DNA from: Nipponacmea schrenckii
Taxonomy: Eukaryota; Mollusca; Gastropoda; Lottiidae
Direction: 5' to 3'
DNA: 64,000 bases
NCBI GenBank assembly: GCA_030562195.1
Contig: JAUJPP010000005.1
Coordinates: 34,521,106-34,585,105 of the forward strand
Under the pieces are notes generated by a model. The model was not told the DNA's origin. It worked only from the letters and a program-made list of their open reading frames with translations, and ran no database searches. This document shows, piece by piece, positions 1 to 12,088 of the stretch. The position numbers and the translations under genes were made by a program. Within the stretch, counting starts at the first letter, position 1. Every line of letters starts with the position of its first letter.

Positions 1-31
1 GCCTGTGCCTGATATATTCATCTATATATAG

Positions 32-120
32 CCCAGGAGGGACACTATGACCTTGGGTGTCCACTAGAGGGCCTTACTGTCTCCACCCCTGACTGGACCA
101 AGAAGAAGATTGAACATTAG
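32..120 (+). CDS. Possible 3'-terminal exon of an unknown host gene (partial)
   Basis: A reading frame of about 29 codons follows a plausible splice acceptor (pyrimidine-poor, but ending TATATAG) at 31 and closes at a TAG at 118-120. It includes the stretch HYDLGCPLEGLTVSTPDW and ends in a basic KKKIEH tail. An AATAAA polyadenylation signal lies only four bases after the stop (124-129), as expected for a last exon. Composition here (GC-richer, no low-complexity) differs from the AT-rich DNA that follows. I do not recognise the protein. No start or upstream exon can be seen because the window begins here. It could be chance. Confidence 0.3.
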
Positions 121-123
121 GTA

Positions 124-129
124 AATAAA
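124..129 (+). promoter_or_regulatory. AATAAA polyadenylation signal
   Basis: Canonical hexamer just after the stop of the possible terminal exon. It supports that exon only by position; AATAAA is common by chance in DNA this AT-rich. Confidence 0.25.
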
Positions 130-1366
130 ATTGAATTTTTAATCGCATTACTATGTTCAGTTGACTTAAATTATGGGAGAAATGTCTCTTAAGTTTAGGT
201 GAATCCATTGTTCCTACTGTAAGTCAATGATGCATTCTAAATTTGTGGATGCTAGTTGATTTAATAGATAGGGTAAAAGATCTTGGTTACACAGCCATGT
301 GCTCATAAGTCATAAGCCTTATATAGCCTAGCTATAGATCGATTAGGGTCTACTTTGAAATGCCTTCCAAGAATAATTTTATAATTTTTCATTAGGTTTG
401 GGTAAAAACAGGGGATACGCACAATCCACGGTTCTAGTTTTTGGGGTTATTTTCTCCGGAAGCTCTAGCTCAATTTGAAAATTGTATAGTATTTCTGTTT
501 ATACCACACATTTATAAATTATGGCGCTTTATGTTGTTCAAAATACAATCCAAATCAAATTGTATAAATTCTTAAAATCACGTCGTCATTTCTAAGGTAG
601 AAGTGACAAATCCTATAAATTTTAAGTATTTTTACGTGTAATATCTCCTATCTTATTTTATTTTTCCAATTTTAGTCTTTCTAGAACACGTATTGTAACC
701 TTTGGAACTTGATCACTGGATCGTATCACTCGGATTGTAATCTTTGGAACTTCTCCACTAGATCGTGTTAACTTAATCGTAATCTTCGGATCGTAATGTT
801 GTACATTGAATATCACGGAAATTAAATTAGACCACGCATATACAAAGAGTTTTACAAATTACCAATGGCTATCTCATTCTCTTTTCAACAATATATGACA
901 ATAATTCATAATTTTTTTTAAATTTTGTTTTTATTTTTCGAATGAAGTTCTAGCTCACTATGTATTTAATTCCCACCAGTAGGCCTATGCTTTCGTCAAT
1001 AAAATTTTCTCTATTCCACGATGTGACATGGATTGGTTAATGCAAAATTTAAATGGTTAAATTTGGCAAAATTAAAAACAAATTGTAACTTTATCTGCTA
1101 AAATAAATGATTTATTTGGTGATTCAAAGGTGTTAAAAGATGGTAATACAACGATGGATGTGAACTTTTCACTCCGAGGTCATTGAGCCAATCTTTAAAC
1201 TTAAACTGATTACGTAATTTTCAACCCTCAAAGAATTTACCTATTTTTTTTTTAAATTCTAACATATATTTCAACCATACCTCCATTTATAGCTGTGAAT
1301 TCGCAAGTTATAAAACCGTTTGAATTTTTTTCAAGTCTAAATTAGAACTATACTAGTGTTTCTTTG
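130..1366. other. Intergenic, nothing recognised
   Basis: AT-rich DNA with no long open frame, no coding similarity I recognise and no clear repeat structure. Confidence 0.5.
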
Positions 1367-1835
1367 GAGTAGCCCTATACAAATTTTAGAAGAAGATACA
1401 AATTACTTAATTTACACCTTTTATCTGGTCTAATGAATAGCATTTTAATTTCTATTTTTTTTTCACAAATCTTGTTTAAGCACATTATTTTATATATTAA
1501 TTTACAGATGTGAATGTACACATTATAATTAGTTAATTAGAAGTCACACAATTGTCCACATCAATATCTTAAATCACCTATTTTCATTATGCATAACACG
1601 GAAAGTTTAATGTGGACAACTGATATAAAGACATAGTTAGAAATTTGAATTCAAGCACTAACAATGAAATCAAACTAGATTCTGTTTGTGAAATAATACT
1701 TCTAAAGGAGTAACTCTATACAAATTTTACCAGATGATACAAATAAGTTACAATACAGCTTTTATCCGGTCTAATTAATAGCATTTTTATATATATATTA
1801 ATATATAGATGTGAATGTACACATTATAATTCCAT
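1367..1835. repeat. Degenerate direct duplication (about 150 bp, two copies)
   Basis: Positions 1367-1532 and 1708-1835 share an ordered series of blocks: 'ctatacaaatttta', 'gatacaaat', 'cttttatc-ggtctaa-taatagcattttta' and 'agatgtgaatgtacacattataatt'. The flanking 'aactagat-ctgtttgtga' phrase also occurs twice (around 1672 and 1858). This is an old tandem duplication of noncoding DNA just upstream of the SINE pair. Confidence 0.55.
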
Positions 1836-1914
1836 GTTTATAAATCTTACTTTATTAGAACTAGATGCTGTTTGTGATATAAACTTCAAGCAAAAAACAA
1901 AACATTTCACATGG

Positions 1915-2090
1915 TAATACGATGTCATTTAGAAAGTGGTGCTGCAACATTTTCGTTATCGGGATAACCGAACGAGTTTCAAACCAGCGATCTCAGAGTC
2001 AGGCACTTAATACAATACATGTCAAGCGTCTTGACCACTCGGCCAACGGACCCTCCACAAAAATAGAGGGCAGCAAACCGGTAGACTTTA
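1915..2090 (-). mobile_element. tRNA-derived SINE, copy 1 (decayed)
   Basis: On the minus strand a tRNA-Ser/Leu-like head is visible: an A box at 2027-2045 reading TGGCCGAGTGGTCAAGACG and, about 50 bases on, a decayed B box near 1974-1985 reading GGTTTGAAACT. The acceptor arms do not pair, so it is not a functional tRNA. The same head and the same non-tRNA flank (the phrase 'catttagaaagtggtg-tgcaac') occur in copy 2 at 2158-2400. Compared with copy 2 this one lacks about 55 bases between 'gggataac' and 'ccgaacg'. RNA polymerase III transcription from such boxes is established for SINEs; activity of this copy is not shown. Confidence 0.6.
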
Positions 2091-2157
2091 CTTCGAACAT
2101 GCATTACCCCTCTGATAATCAGTAACGAAACAAATCACTTAGCTGATTACATGAGAT

Positions 2158-2400
2158 GATACGGTATCATTTAGAAAGTGGTGTTGCAACAATATTTCGG
2201 TTATTGGGATAACACTTTCTTGGTATAGCACAGATTCTAGTGCTGAAAATTGGCTAGATCCGAACGGGTTTCGAACCAGCGATCTCAGAGTCAGGCACCT
2301 AATCGCCAGCAATACATATCAACCGTCTAGACTACTCGGCCAAAGGACCCTCCACAAAAATAGAACGCAGCAGACCGGTAGTCTGCTGGTTATCTAATTT
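2158..2400 (-). mobile_element. tRNA-derived SINE, copy 2
   Basis: Better preserved copy of the same element. On the minus strand the A box (2323-2342, TGGCCGAGTAGTCTAGACGG) and an exact-type B box (2267-2277, GGTTCGAAACC) have pol III-like spacing. The tRNA-related part spans about 2260-2353; the rest (2158-2259) is the shared non-tRNA body. Both copies are in the same orientation about 245 bases apart, so they may be a tandem duplication rather than two insertions. Confidence 0.65.
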
Positions 2401-4983
2401 TATCAAACAAAATGTTGCACTATCCAACTTCAAACCCACTGTTCCTACCAATTAATAATGTTTTGATCTGATTGAAACTTTTCTGCTTACCTGAACTGTA
2501 AGACTATCTTATCTCTTATCTTATCTTTAATTAGTGTTAACTCAGATAATACTTAAAGATAAAACCTTGCATTAAATCATTAACGGCCATGATTCGCTTT
2601 TGTCAAAGGTTGAATATATGTAGTCTTCAGAAGTACTTTGCAAAATGACACGATCCTTTCATAATTACCTCAATGAGATATTTCACTTTCTATTGCTTAA
2701 AGAAATTGGTGGTAAATACCAAATTTTGTGCGTTTCTTAATGTCTTGAATCAATGGTATAAATCTACAGACGACAAACACGAATCAAGTGTTTTGGTCGA
2801 TAAGATTGCAATCAATTCTACTGTATTCTTGTAAAAAAAGCCCTCTAAACTATCTTAACTTATCAATATGCATAGGCAATTTGGTAATATAAACAAAACT
2901 TCATAGAAGATTTGTGAAAACCCCAACTTCCATCAACTAGCATTCTCAAGCCAATTTTGAAATACTTTATCGGAAAAGACAATCCCATGGAAATCGAAAG
3001 TCTATGGCGTTTGAAAAAAATTGGATAGTTCGAAGGAAATAGTTCAACTGTTCCTTGATAGTCGCGATAACCATTCAACATCACAACAAACAAATCTACT
3101 TTAAACCAAGTTTTATCAGAATGAAGATGTCAACATCAAAATGTCTAACTACATCATACATGGAAGAAAAAAACAACTACAAAATTAAGTGTCTTTACTT
3201 GGTAATAAAGAATCCCAAAGACACTGCACCACAAAATAAAATCTTATTTTTCTCAAGAAAAACGAAGTCTAGTTTTTATTATGTAAGTGAAATTATGATG
3301 GCATTTGCTTTGGACTACTATCTTCAAAGAGATCTTTCCTGCTTTCGTAAGAGAAAGGTAAAGTAAATATTGCAGGTTTTTTTTTTTTGTTTTTTTTTTT
3401 TGGTTTTTTGTTTTTTTTTTTTTTTGCCTCAACTGATAATTGCAAGTAATTTAGTATAATGGCGTAGAATTCCAAAATATTTTCAAACACGATCGCTGAT
3501 TTATCATTAAAAAAATAACCCACAAACAGGCAAATTCCAATAAAGATAGCGTCTAATAGATAAAATAGACTACACAAAAGACGACAAAATGGAAAAATGA
3601 AGCAGAAAACGATGGTTTCAAATGAAAGGAGAATACTTTCAAGTTTTCAACAACGAAAAAAACCCTCCTAAAAACCACTACAAATTATGCAGTGACAGAT
3701 TTTTTTTTAGTTCAGGTATAATCAATAAAAAAAAAAAGGCATGACTATCATCAAGTGAAACCCAATACATGAAAATCATTAGTCGAAAATAGTGAACGGT
3801 TTTATCCAAGGCATGGGTCAGCATACAAGCGCTTAAATGATCGTTTCATACAAACACATAATTTACAATCTACAATGAGGAACAAACCATAAATAGCAAT
3901 TCTTCGGTGACCAACAATAGGTCGGTAAAAGTCACCCTTGTCAATAAGTACACCTACCTTTATAACGCCTATGTGGCACAGATATTTGAATATATACCAA
4001 GTTAAAAAGCCGATGATTGTTGCTAATCAGATTCGAAGAAATGCGTGTGATTCTGGACACTTACCCAACACATCCATCTAGATTATTTAATCTCCAGATC
4101 TTACATATTGACATCCTTTATATGTCACCTAGAACGCGATAAATATTTCTGGACCAGTGGAATTCGTCTTTGTAAGTACAATATGAGGGTCACTTACAAT
4201 CACGTGTTTGAGCAATAATTACTACTTGTTTTGTCCACTTGCGCAAAAAGATAAGACAAGAATCATGCAACATACTTCAATCAAATATTGTGATATCTGA
4301 TGATCAAAGAATCAGTACTTGCTTAATACACAGGTAATCATTAGGACACGATAAACAGTGTATCCCCTGGTCACGGCGAAGCTGTTTATTGAAGCTGTTA
4401 TGATTTTGTGGTCGAATTATGAAGCAAAACACGTGACTCGGGCATTAACCTTATTTTACACATCAGACTATGACCCACAGTTAAAATTTCTATAAATCAC
4501 AAATCTTGCACATTGGATCAAAGATTTGGAAGCAATAATCGCTGAATAATTATATAAAGCAGAAAATGGATATTGACCATCTGTGTAGCTATTGTTTTCA
4601 AAATATTGGTTCCATTGTAATTGTTAGTAAAATAACACTTTTACAACTCAAGCTGACATTTTCTTTCATTTATATGGTACATTGATGTCAGTCAGGATAA
4701 ATAACTTTTTTTAATCATTAATATAGCCTTATTGCAATAGAGCTTTCTATATATTTTTTACATGTATAGTATTGTTCTTAATATACATGTACATTACGAC
4801 ACAACTGCACGATTGTTGCAAGTATGGATTAGCAATCAACAGGCCAGGACATTACTCTTTTTTGTATTATTATTGATGATTTACTAGTATTCCTATATGC
4901 AAAGCTATTCTACATACCTTTTGAATTATGTTCCATTAACATATACAAGTACATAAGCAGTTACTAAATAATAATTTAATTGT
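2401..4983. other. Intergenic, with a T-rich tract at 3374-3427
   Basis: No credible gene. Short open frames around 2863-3577 lie across or next to low-complexity T runs and look like chance. A tract of T runs interrupted by single or double Gs at 3374-3427 is the only clear structure. Confidence 0.5.
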
Positions 4984-5442
4984 TTTCATAAATGTTTAAA
5001 TATCTATCCATACATTCATAAATGTTTAAATATCTATCCATACATTCATAAATGTTTCTAAATCTATCCACACATTCATAAATGTTTCTAAATCTATCCA
5101 TATATTCATAAATGTTTTAATATCTATCCATACCTTCATAAATGTTTTAATATATATCCATACCTTCATAAATGTTTTAATATCAGTGTATACCTTCCAT
5201 GTTTCAATATCAGTGTATACCTTCCATGTTTCAATATCTCTTTATACGTTCTTAGATGTTTCAGTTAATCTTTAAACCTCTATAAATGTTTCAATCTTTA
5301 TCCGTACATTCATAAATGTTTTATTATCTATTCATACATTCATAAATGTTTCAATATCTATCCATACGTTTATAAATGTTTCAATACATATCCATTCATA
5401 AATATTTATTCATACCTTTATAATTGTTTCAATATTTATTCA
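4984..5442. repeat. 30-bp minisatellite, about 15 copies
   Basis: Unit is 'cataaatgtttaaatatcta' followed by 'tccatacatt'. The first two copies (from 4987 and 5017) are identical; later copies drift to 'tttcaatatctatccatac' forms, and the middle (5180-5270) shows a shortened higher-order variant containing 'atatcagtgtataccttcc'. Exact 30-base spacing at the left and blurred spacing at the right is typical of unequal exchange or slippage. Confidence 0.85.
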
Positions 5443-7360
5443 TAGAAATAAGAGTGGCGTATATTCGTTCAAAGGAAATAAATGGACTGTATGTAATACA
5501 GAAGGATATTCTTGTTATAAAACCTGACCTAAGGACTTCATATTACATGGGTGGAATTATAATAGCAAACTTTTGTTTAGTAGTCATTCTGGTTCCTAAT
5601 TTTGCTGATTAGGAATACATGTTTACTCATATAAAATATGGGTCTATTTATGATAACGCAACTGATGCTTTTTGTGGATATATCTTTAAAAGAACACGCT
5701 AAACTATCATATATAAACTAAAATATTGTTTATAATATTAATCTGTCATTGTAATGCGATAATATTAATTTAGATAATTGGTTTGCTTAATACCCACAAG
5801 GGATCATATTGTACAGATATAACCTTGTGTTGAATATAGTATAATTAAGTGTTTATTTACAGTACGGTAAGTATTTACCATTGCTAATTAGATAAGGAAA
5901 TGTCATGTAGACGAGGCATGAACAGTCACATTGGTTAATTTTCAAATGTATACCTTGTGATATCGCCAGTTTCTACTAAGTACGTCATAGATTATGGAAA
6001 GTTAAAAAAAAAGAGTAGGCTAAAGCAATTCTCCTGGCTTGATATCATGGTTGCTTGTCATCATTAGCCCATTTAGAGAGGAATAAGTGCTAATATCCAT
6101 ACACTATTGTTTGTATGCCATTCACGATTTATTTGCGACTTCCTTTAAGGAACATCTTGATAGAATACTACAGTTTCCAATTCTATAAACATCCAATTCA
6201 AAACACTCTGTTCTCAAATCATAAACCAGATAGAATATTATATCTAAATGTCATGCAAGATTAATGATGTAAGGTGAGATTTGAAGACGGTATTAAATGA
6301 AGTCTGAAGTTATCGCCTCCAGAAATTTTCAACTTATTAAATATCGAAATCGTCTGATGACTATTGTGCATTGGGAACGTCAATTCCTTATTTTGATAAG
6401 GAAAACCTTTATTATCACAAGAGAAATATTGTAAAACTCAATGTTTTCTACTATTTTTGATTTACAGTTTTTGCTCTGCCAGTGGAAATAGTATATTGAT
6501 TTAGAAAAGATACTTAGTAGATGGGAATAACACAAAGGAAAAGGAGCCTTCAAATCTAAAAGAACGGTTGAGGTGAACTTTACTGTCTACTAGTGGACAA
6601 CATAATTGCAAAATCACACAAAGATTTAAACAATACAATGTTAAGATTTTTGACCTCATTTGATTTATTTATTGATTTTTATATAAGAAAAAGGACACAC
6701 TTATCATCGGTTTATAAAATAGATTCCACATAATTCGTTACTGCTATGTATTATCAAATGTTTATGAGAGTTGTTGATGGCAATTGTCAAAGGCGAAATA
6801 TTTTACAAGTATTCACTTGGCAGCAGGCATTGATGACAATCGTCAAGGTTTGGCACGAATAAAATAAATATCATAAAAGGTAGTGCCAAACGCCAAATAT
6901 ATTTTTTATTTTTTTATGGTTTTTATTTGGTTTAAGTAAACCACTCCACGGATTTGAACAAAATAAACAGCGTAATTGCAGAGGAATATGTTTGGAGGTT
7001 TCAACTAAAAGTTTTAGCCAATAAAGCCCTGACTAGGTAAAACTGAATAATTAGCAATTAGTACGCTCCATTTGTAATTAACCTATATTAAGATATATAG
7101 ATATAAATAGCATACTTAAGAAATATTTTCAGAAATAACTTTCGGAATGTTTTTGATGAGAAAAATTTTGCATGCTACCACTTTAAAATGAATCTAACTG
7201 GTTGAGAGGAATTGAATTCTATCTCCATCGCAATTGGTGGTGGTCGGCCCAAATACGACCAGCCCTCATGTTTGTTGAATCGGTTAAAAAATTTTATACT
7301 TAGTTCACAAGATTTTTCCACAAGGAAAATAAAATTCACCGGTTACCGAAAGACTAATCA
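5443..7360. other. Intergenic, nothing recognised
   Basis: AT-rich, no credible coding sequence. A small inverted repeat GTTTGGCAC / GTGCCAAAC lies near 6847-6894. No other structure was seen. Confidence 0.45.
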
Positions 7361-7556
7361 AAATCTGTATCAAAATAGTGAGTGCTCAAAACCTGTACCA
7401 AAATAGAGAGTTTTCAAAATCTGTATCCAAATAGAGAGTTCTCAAAACCTGTATCAAAATAGAGAGTTCTCAAAATTTGTATCAAAATAGAGAGTACTCA
7501 AAACCTGTATCAAAATAGAGAGTTCTCGAAACCTGTATCAAAATAAAGTTCTCCAT
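7361..7556. repeat. 28-bp minisatellite, about 7 copies
   Basis: Unit 'aaaacctgtatcaaaatag' plus 'agagttctc' repeated with few substitutions; the right-hand copies shade into a looser series of 'ctatcaaaata' phrases to about 7700. The short open frame running into it at 7212-7406 is a by-product. Confidence 0.8.
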
Positions 7557-7699
7557 AAAAATAGCTAATAATCGACATATATATAACTTTTATAAAGTCT
7601 CATAAAAAAGATTTCCAAAAAGTTTACAACACATCTATCAAAATAAGGTTGTGTGAAAACCTCTATCAAAATATATATTTCTGAAAAAAAAATTCTATC

Positions 7700-8689
7700 A
7701 AAGAAAGTTCAGAAGTCTATATTCAATATATTCAAATCGTGATAGTTCTTTTTTTGAATTTTCAAGACCGATATTAGTCGTAGGTTCTGACATGTTCCGG
7801 GTGGTCCTGAAATTATATTTACTTCACAGACACATCAATACGACAGTCGTAAGAACCATATATGGATATTTAAAAGACAACATTGCTGACAGTATGGCGT
7901 GCATCTTTTCAATTCTGTGGCAACCACATCCATCTGTGTCCAATGTTTCATTTAATTTGTTTTGACAGTAGTCATTAATCTGTATACTTCTGTTCTCAAC
8001 CTATTCTATTTTTTTATAGCTTAGTCGTACATCAGTTCTTCTAGAAATGTCCTAATTTCGTACTTTAGTGACGCCAAACTAGTAAATCCCTTTATAAATA
8101 AATAGCACCTAAAACTACAAGTCTGAAACCTAGCTTTAGATGAAAGAAAAACAAAAAGCTGAAAGAAATCACGACAACAGTCTAGTGGAACACTGAGATT
8201 TTGTTAAGATAGATTATAGGAAAACGTTCGGAACTGTTTGTATTTTTTGTATATGATAAATAGAAACCTCAGCTTTAAAAAGCAGAGATTACTAAATTAT
8301 GTTAAACGTACAGAGTAAATTAATAATTCGTACACCCTAAAATCCATTAAAACATGAAGATCTGGGATAAATAAGAACGCACTGAAGTTACAACGCACTA
8401 AAGGGAACCAATCGTGCATATACAGACTGCGTGCAGATTTTTGTGTTAGTTATGATTGAGTAATATTGATTAAATGGCCAAAGTGTCACTTTTGCTTTAC
8501 TCAAGAACAGCAAACATAGGCTTGCGGCAATCCTCGCAAGCGAATAAGCCCACCAGTTAGCTAAATGTGAACTGTAAAATAAACTCGATATATGCATTTA
8601 GCTTGTGTTCAATCTACAGAAAACAAATTCAGTGTGAAGGGGATTATCATCCATATATTTATACAAAAATACAGATTTAGCGAACAATT
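7700..8689. other. Intergenic, nothing recognised
   Basis: No coding or repeat signal that I can support. Confidence 0.4.
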
Positions 8690-9441
8690 ATTGTTCCAAG
8701 ATAACGTGTAGACTTAACTGAAGTCTTGCATATTGATCCGCACAACATGCAACATGCAATCCAAAATAATCGGAATAAACATCAAGGCAACCAGACATGA
8801 AAATAATCCATAAAGAATTGTAGCCTGTAGAGTGATCACTAACTAAATGTGAACTCGAAAACATCTGCATTATCAAAGTTTTATGCGATATCTAAGAAGA
8901 AAATTATCGGATCATCACTATATTTGATAGTGTGCATGTTCATTATGATATCAACACACATACAAAAAATCAAAAGAATCCATAGAGAATTATAGACTGT
9001 AGAGTGAGCACGGGTGCATCCTGTAGGTAATGAAGTGAAAAAAGAAGTCAGATACGATATTTCGGTGAAAAATTATCCGATCATCACGAAAATCAATAGG
9101 GATCATCTTCATAATGACACTGACCCACAAAATAAACATCAAAAGAATCCATAAAGAAGTGTTGCCTGTAGAGAGAGCACGAGTTGCACCCTGTAGGTAA
9201 TGGAGTGAAAAAGGCTAAGTCCGACACGATATTTCGGTGAAAAATTATCCGATTATCACGAAAATTAATAAGGATCATCTTCATAATGATGCACTGACCC
9301 ACAAAATAAAAAATAAAAAGAATCCTTGAAGAATTGTAGCCTGTAGAGTGAGCACGAGTAATTGTGAACGGGCGGACGGACGGACTGACGGACGGACCGA
9401 TAGGGCGATTACAATATACGCCCAAACTTACGTGTGGGCGT
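8690..9441. repeat. About 172-bp tandem repeat (4 copies) ending in a GGAC-rich interspersed element
   Basis: The phrase 'aatccataaagaattgtagc' and its variants start at 8805, 8977, 9146 and 9321, giving periods of 172, 169 and 175. Copies share 'ctgtagagtgagcacg', 'gatatttcggtgaaaaatta' and 'tccgatcatcacgaaaat'. The array ends in a GGAC-rich stretch (9371-9398) and a hairpin, ATACGCCCA / TGGGCGTAT, at about 9415-9441. The same GGAC plus 'tatacgccc' signature recurs at 21725 (inverted) and 62440, so this is an interspersed family with internal tandem repeats. Open frames on the minus strand here only reflect the repeat. Confidence 0.7.
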
Positions 9442-10950
9442 ATAAAAATTATTCCACACTGCTTTTTTGAAATAACTTAAATATTCAGATATCCCTCTAT
9501 CATTATTGAAATTGATCTGGAAGTCTACACTTGACCATTGCATGCTCAGATCATTCTCGAAATTTCTGAAATAAGCAGACGTATTCTACCTGTCGTTAAG
9601 AGGCACAAATGTATGTTCTCTCAGGGATGTCGAATATTATGGCAGGGAATTTTGTTCAAAACTATAATGATCTGCTGAAATAGCTAATACCTATGATGAT
9701 AAAACATAATACTTCTAATACCAATGTCGTAAAACCTTTGACCAATAATAACTATAACTTCAAACTTCTAATGGCAGATTCTTATGTTGATATTCCAATG
9801 TTAAACACCCTAAAACCTCTATTGATTTAAAAGTAGCCTTGTCAAAAATGGTTAAGTCATAGCAACAAAGTAAAATTATAAAAGCTTCTTCTACATAGCA
9901 ATAGTGTAAAAGCATTAGTCGCAGAGCATTAATTCTAATATTCAAATTAGATGATGGACGGGGCTTTAAAACCTGTCACTCAATACACTTAAAAAGGTCC
10001 AAATAATTTCTCCCGTGGAAAGATATTGATAAACAAACATGGCCAATGAAATTTTAACTGAAATTCACCAGCGAATTATAAACTTTAGTCATAAACTTAT
10101 AAACAGACATGAAAAAAAAATTTGGCATGTTTAGCATCCAGGTTTCAGGTTCGAAAAGTCCGTATTGAAGGGCAGTGTTAGACCTAACTGTACGAAGCCA
10201 ATAGCTAATAAGAACATTCGAAACGAAACTAATAAGATACGAACGAAAGTTAGGTCTATATTTTAATTAGACTGTCTGGATACATATTATATGTAGGTAG
10301 TATATATAGGGGTGGGGAATGGATGGCCAACCTAAAACAACTTCTGAAATCAATGTAATAAAAACGATAGCACGATGTCATCACCTCCAGATCGTTGATT
10401 TTTTTTAATACTGTCTGGCTTCAGTACCAAAATGGTGCAAAATATACAGCTCAAATACAGTGACATTAAACAGTTTGTTGTCTAGTCAATATGATAATTT
10501 TCCTTCCTGGAGGTTAAGTAGAACTGATATAATCTTTCAGTGAAATCAGAAAGTGTTAGATTGAGATCATTGGAATAGTGCTGCACAGGTGGCTTTTTGA
10601 ATTCCTTTTGACTCATATGAAATGATAAGTATTATAAAAAATCATGTTTATTGATCTTTTCTTCAAAGGCTCTGGAATTTACAATATAATATTTGATAAT
10701 TAAATATATAAGTGTCAGAACTATCTCATTAAGACTCTAAATTCAGGTCGCAATATAACTTTCACTTGGGAAATAATATTGCCGAATGTACAATGAATTG
10801 TCGCTGAATTCAAATCATCGACGTGAATGTAATTTGATTATTCTAATTACCTGCTGTACTGTAATGTATGAAAGACGACTGACGCCATTTCTACTCCCGA
10901 CTTTACGCCCACGAGAACGCGAATTAACCAGACATCTCGTCCACATGAAA
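9442..10950. other. Intergenic, nothing recognised
   Basis: No coding similarity or clear repeat seen. A short frame at 10786 continues into the next minisatellite and is not a gene. Confidence 0.45.
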
Positions 10951-11262
10951 GCGAGGAAACTCGACTTCTCACCAACCAGAAAGCGAGGAAACTCGACTTC
11001 TCGCCAACCAGAAAGCGAGGAAACTCGACTTCTCGCCAACCAGAAGGATAAGGGCGAGGAAACTCGACTTCTCGCCAACCAGAAAGCGAGGAAACTCGAC
11101 TTCTCGCCAACCAGAAAGCGAGGAAACTCGACTTCTCGCCAACCAGAAGGATAAGGGCGAGGAAACTCGATTTCTCGCCAACCAGAAGGATAAGGGCGAA
11201 GAAACTCGACTTCTCGCCATCCAGAAGGATAAGTGCGAGGAAAACGTCGAGAAAGCGCGGGA
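10951..11262. repeat. 32/39-bp minisatellite with hairpin-forming units, 9 copies
   Basis: Units start with GCGAGGAAACTCGACTTCTC at 10951, 10983, 11015, 11054, 11086, 11118, 11157, 11196 and 11235, so spacing is 32,32,39,32,32,39,39,39. The 39-base form carries 'gaaggataagg' instead of 'gaaa'. Each unit can fold as CGAG-GAAA-CTCG (a GNRA-like loop) or as GCGAG...CTCGC. Overlapping open frames on both strands are artefacts of the repeat. GC content is far above the surroundings. Confidence 0.85.
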
Positions 11263-11309
11263 AAAATATGCGAGGAAAAAGGCGTGAAAGAGGAAAATAT
11301 TCGAGAAAT

Positions 11310-12088
11310 ATTGATTTAAACAATATTTTATTAATAATAAGTACAATATAATACACAAAGGCAATTGAAAAGAGGATACAAAGACAAGCCTGTACAGGCT
11401 TATATAAGTTTGCTTCCTCGGGAGAATATGTACAATAGAATTATGGTGAAAAGTGTTATATAAATAAATAAATTATATTTACAATGAAAATTACAGTTAT
11501 AATTGTGAGCTGCATTATAGTTGGGCAGAGAGAATGTTAAGGGTACAGGGAAAAAAATAAATAAATAAATTAAGTAAGAACAAGAGGTAAGAAACAAAAA
11601 AAAAAAAAAAAAGAAAATTATAAATAAAATTGATAAGATTCCATTCTTAGTGGTTGATTTCATAGGTCAAAACGTCTTGTGGATTTTATAAACGTATAGA
11701 CAATATCAAATATCTTTGAATTTTCTGAATAGGAAAGATCGAGGCTCCCATTGAGAAGGCAGAAAGTATTTTGGAAATGGAGAGGAAGGGTATGGATAGT
11801 AATAGACCGAAGGTTGGAGAAGTTAGGACACCAGAGTAAGAAATGTTCGGTTGTTTCAAGGTCGCAGTTACATGAGCATTGAGGGTTATCATTAACATGC
11901 ATCATAAATGTATGGAAGTTCAGATCACTTTTGTTATTGCGTAATTTACACAGTGTGATTTGTAGTTTACGTTCGCCATAGTTAAATAGTTTATTGTTAG
12001 GTGGGAATAAGCTTCTTTTGAGAGATAATTTGAATTTGGATAGATTGGAAATATTGGCGTTCCTGGGCGAGGAACCTCGCTTGCTCAT
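11310..12088 (-). mobile_element. 5'-truncated LINE (non-LTR retrotransposon)
   Basis: The minus strand holds the C-terminal end of a LINE ORF2 (11660-12088) followed by about 350 bases of AT-rich 3' region down to about 11310, where AATAAA occurs on the minus strand near 11325. Upstream ORF2 is absent, as expected of a 5'-truncated insertion. It sits directly against the GCGAGG minisatellite: the last bases of the array are on its left and a GCGAGG-A-CCTCG piece plus an inverted GCGAGTTTCCTCG copy lie just right of it (12066-12135). Confidence 0.55.
11660..12088 (-). pseudogene. LINE ORF2 C-terminus (zinc-knuckle tail), truncated
   Basis: A 142-residue open frame with the C-terminal signature seen in many LINE ORF2 proteins: a basic segment (GERKLQITLCKLRNNKSDL), then a Cys/His cluster NPQCSCNCDLETTEHFLLWC, then PNFSNLR. 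In the family this tail follows the reverse transcriptase and helps bind RNA. No RT or endonuclease domain is left. The first residues (MSKRG) come from the flanking GC-rich repeat, so this ATG is not an original start. Confidence 0.6.

Noticed and set aside
1968..2353. tRNA-Ser or tRNA-Leu genes
   Set aside because: A and B boxes fit, but acceptor stems do not pair and no credible anticodon arm forms; they are SINE heads.
3293..3577. Minus-strand frame rich in Lys across the T tract
   Set aside because: The Lys/Asn run is a translation of the low-complexity T-rich tract.
10951..11262. Evenly spaced repeats resembling a CRISPR array
   Set aside because: The whole period is repeat; there are no unique spacers, and the context is eukaryotic.
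10786..11364. ORFs up to 169 codons on both strands
   Set aside because: They run through the 32/39-bp minisatellite and simply translate the repeat.
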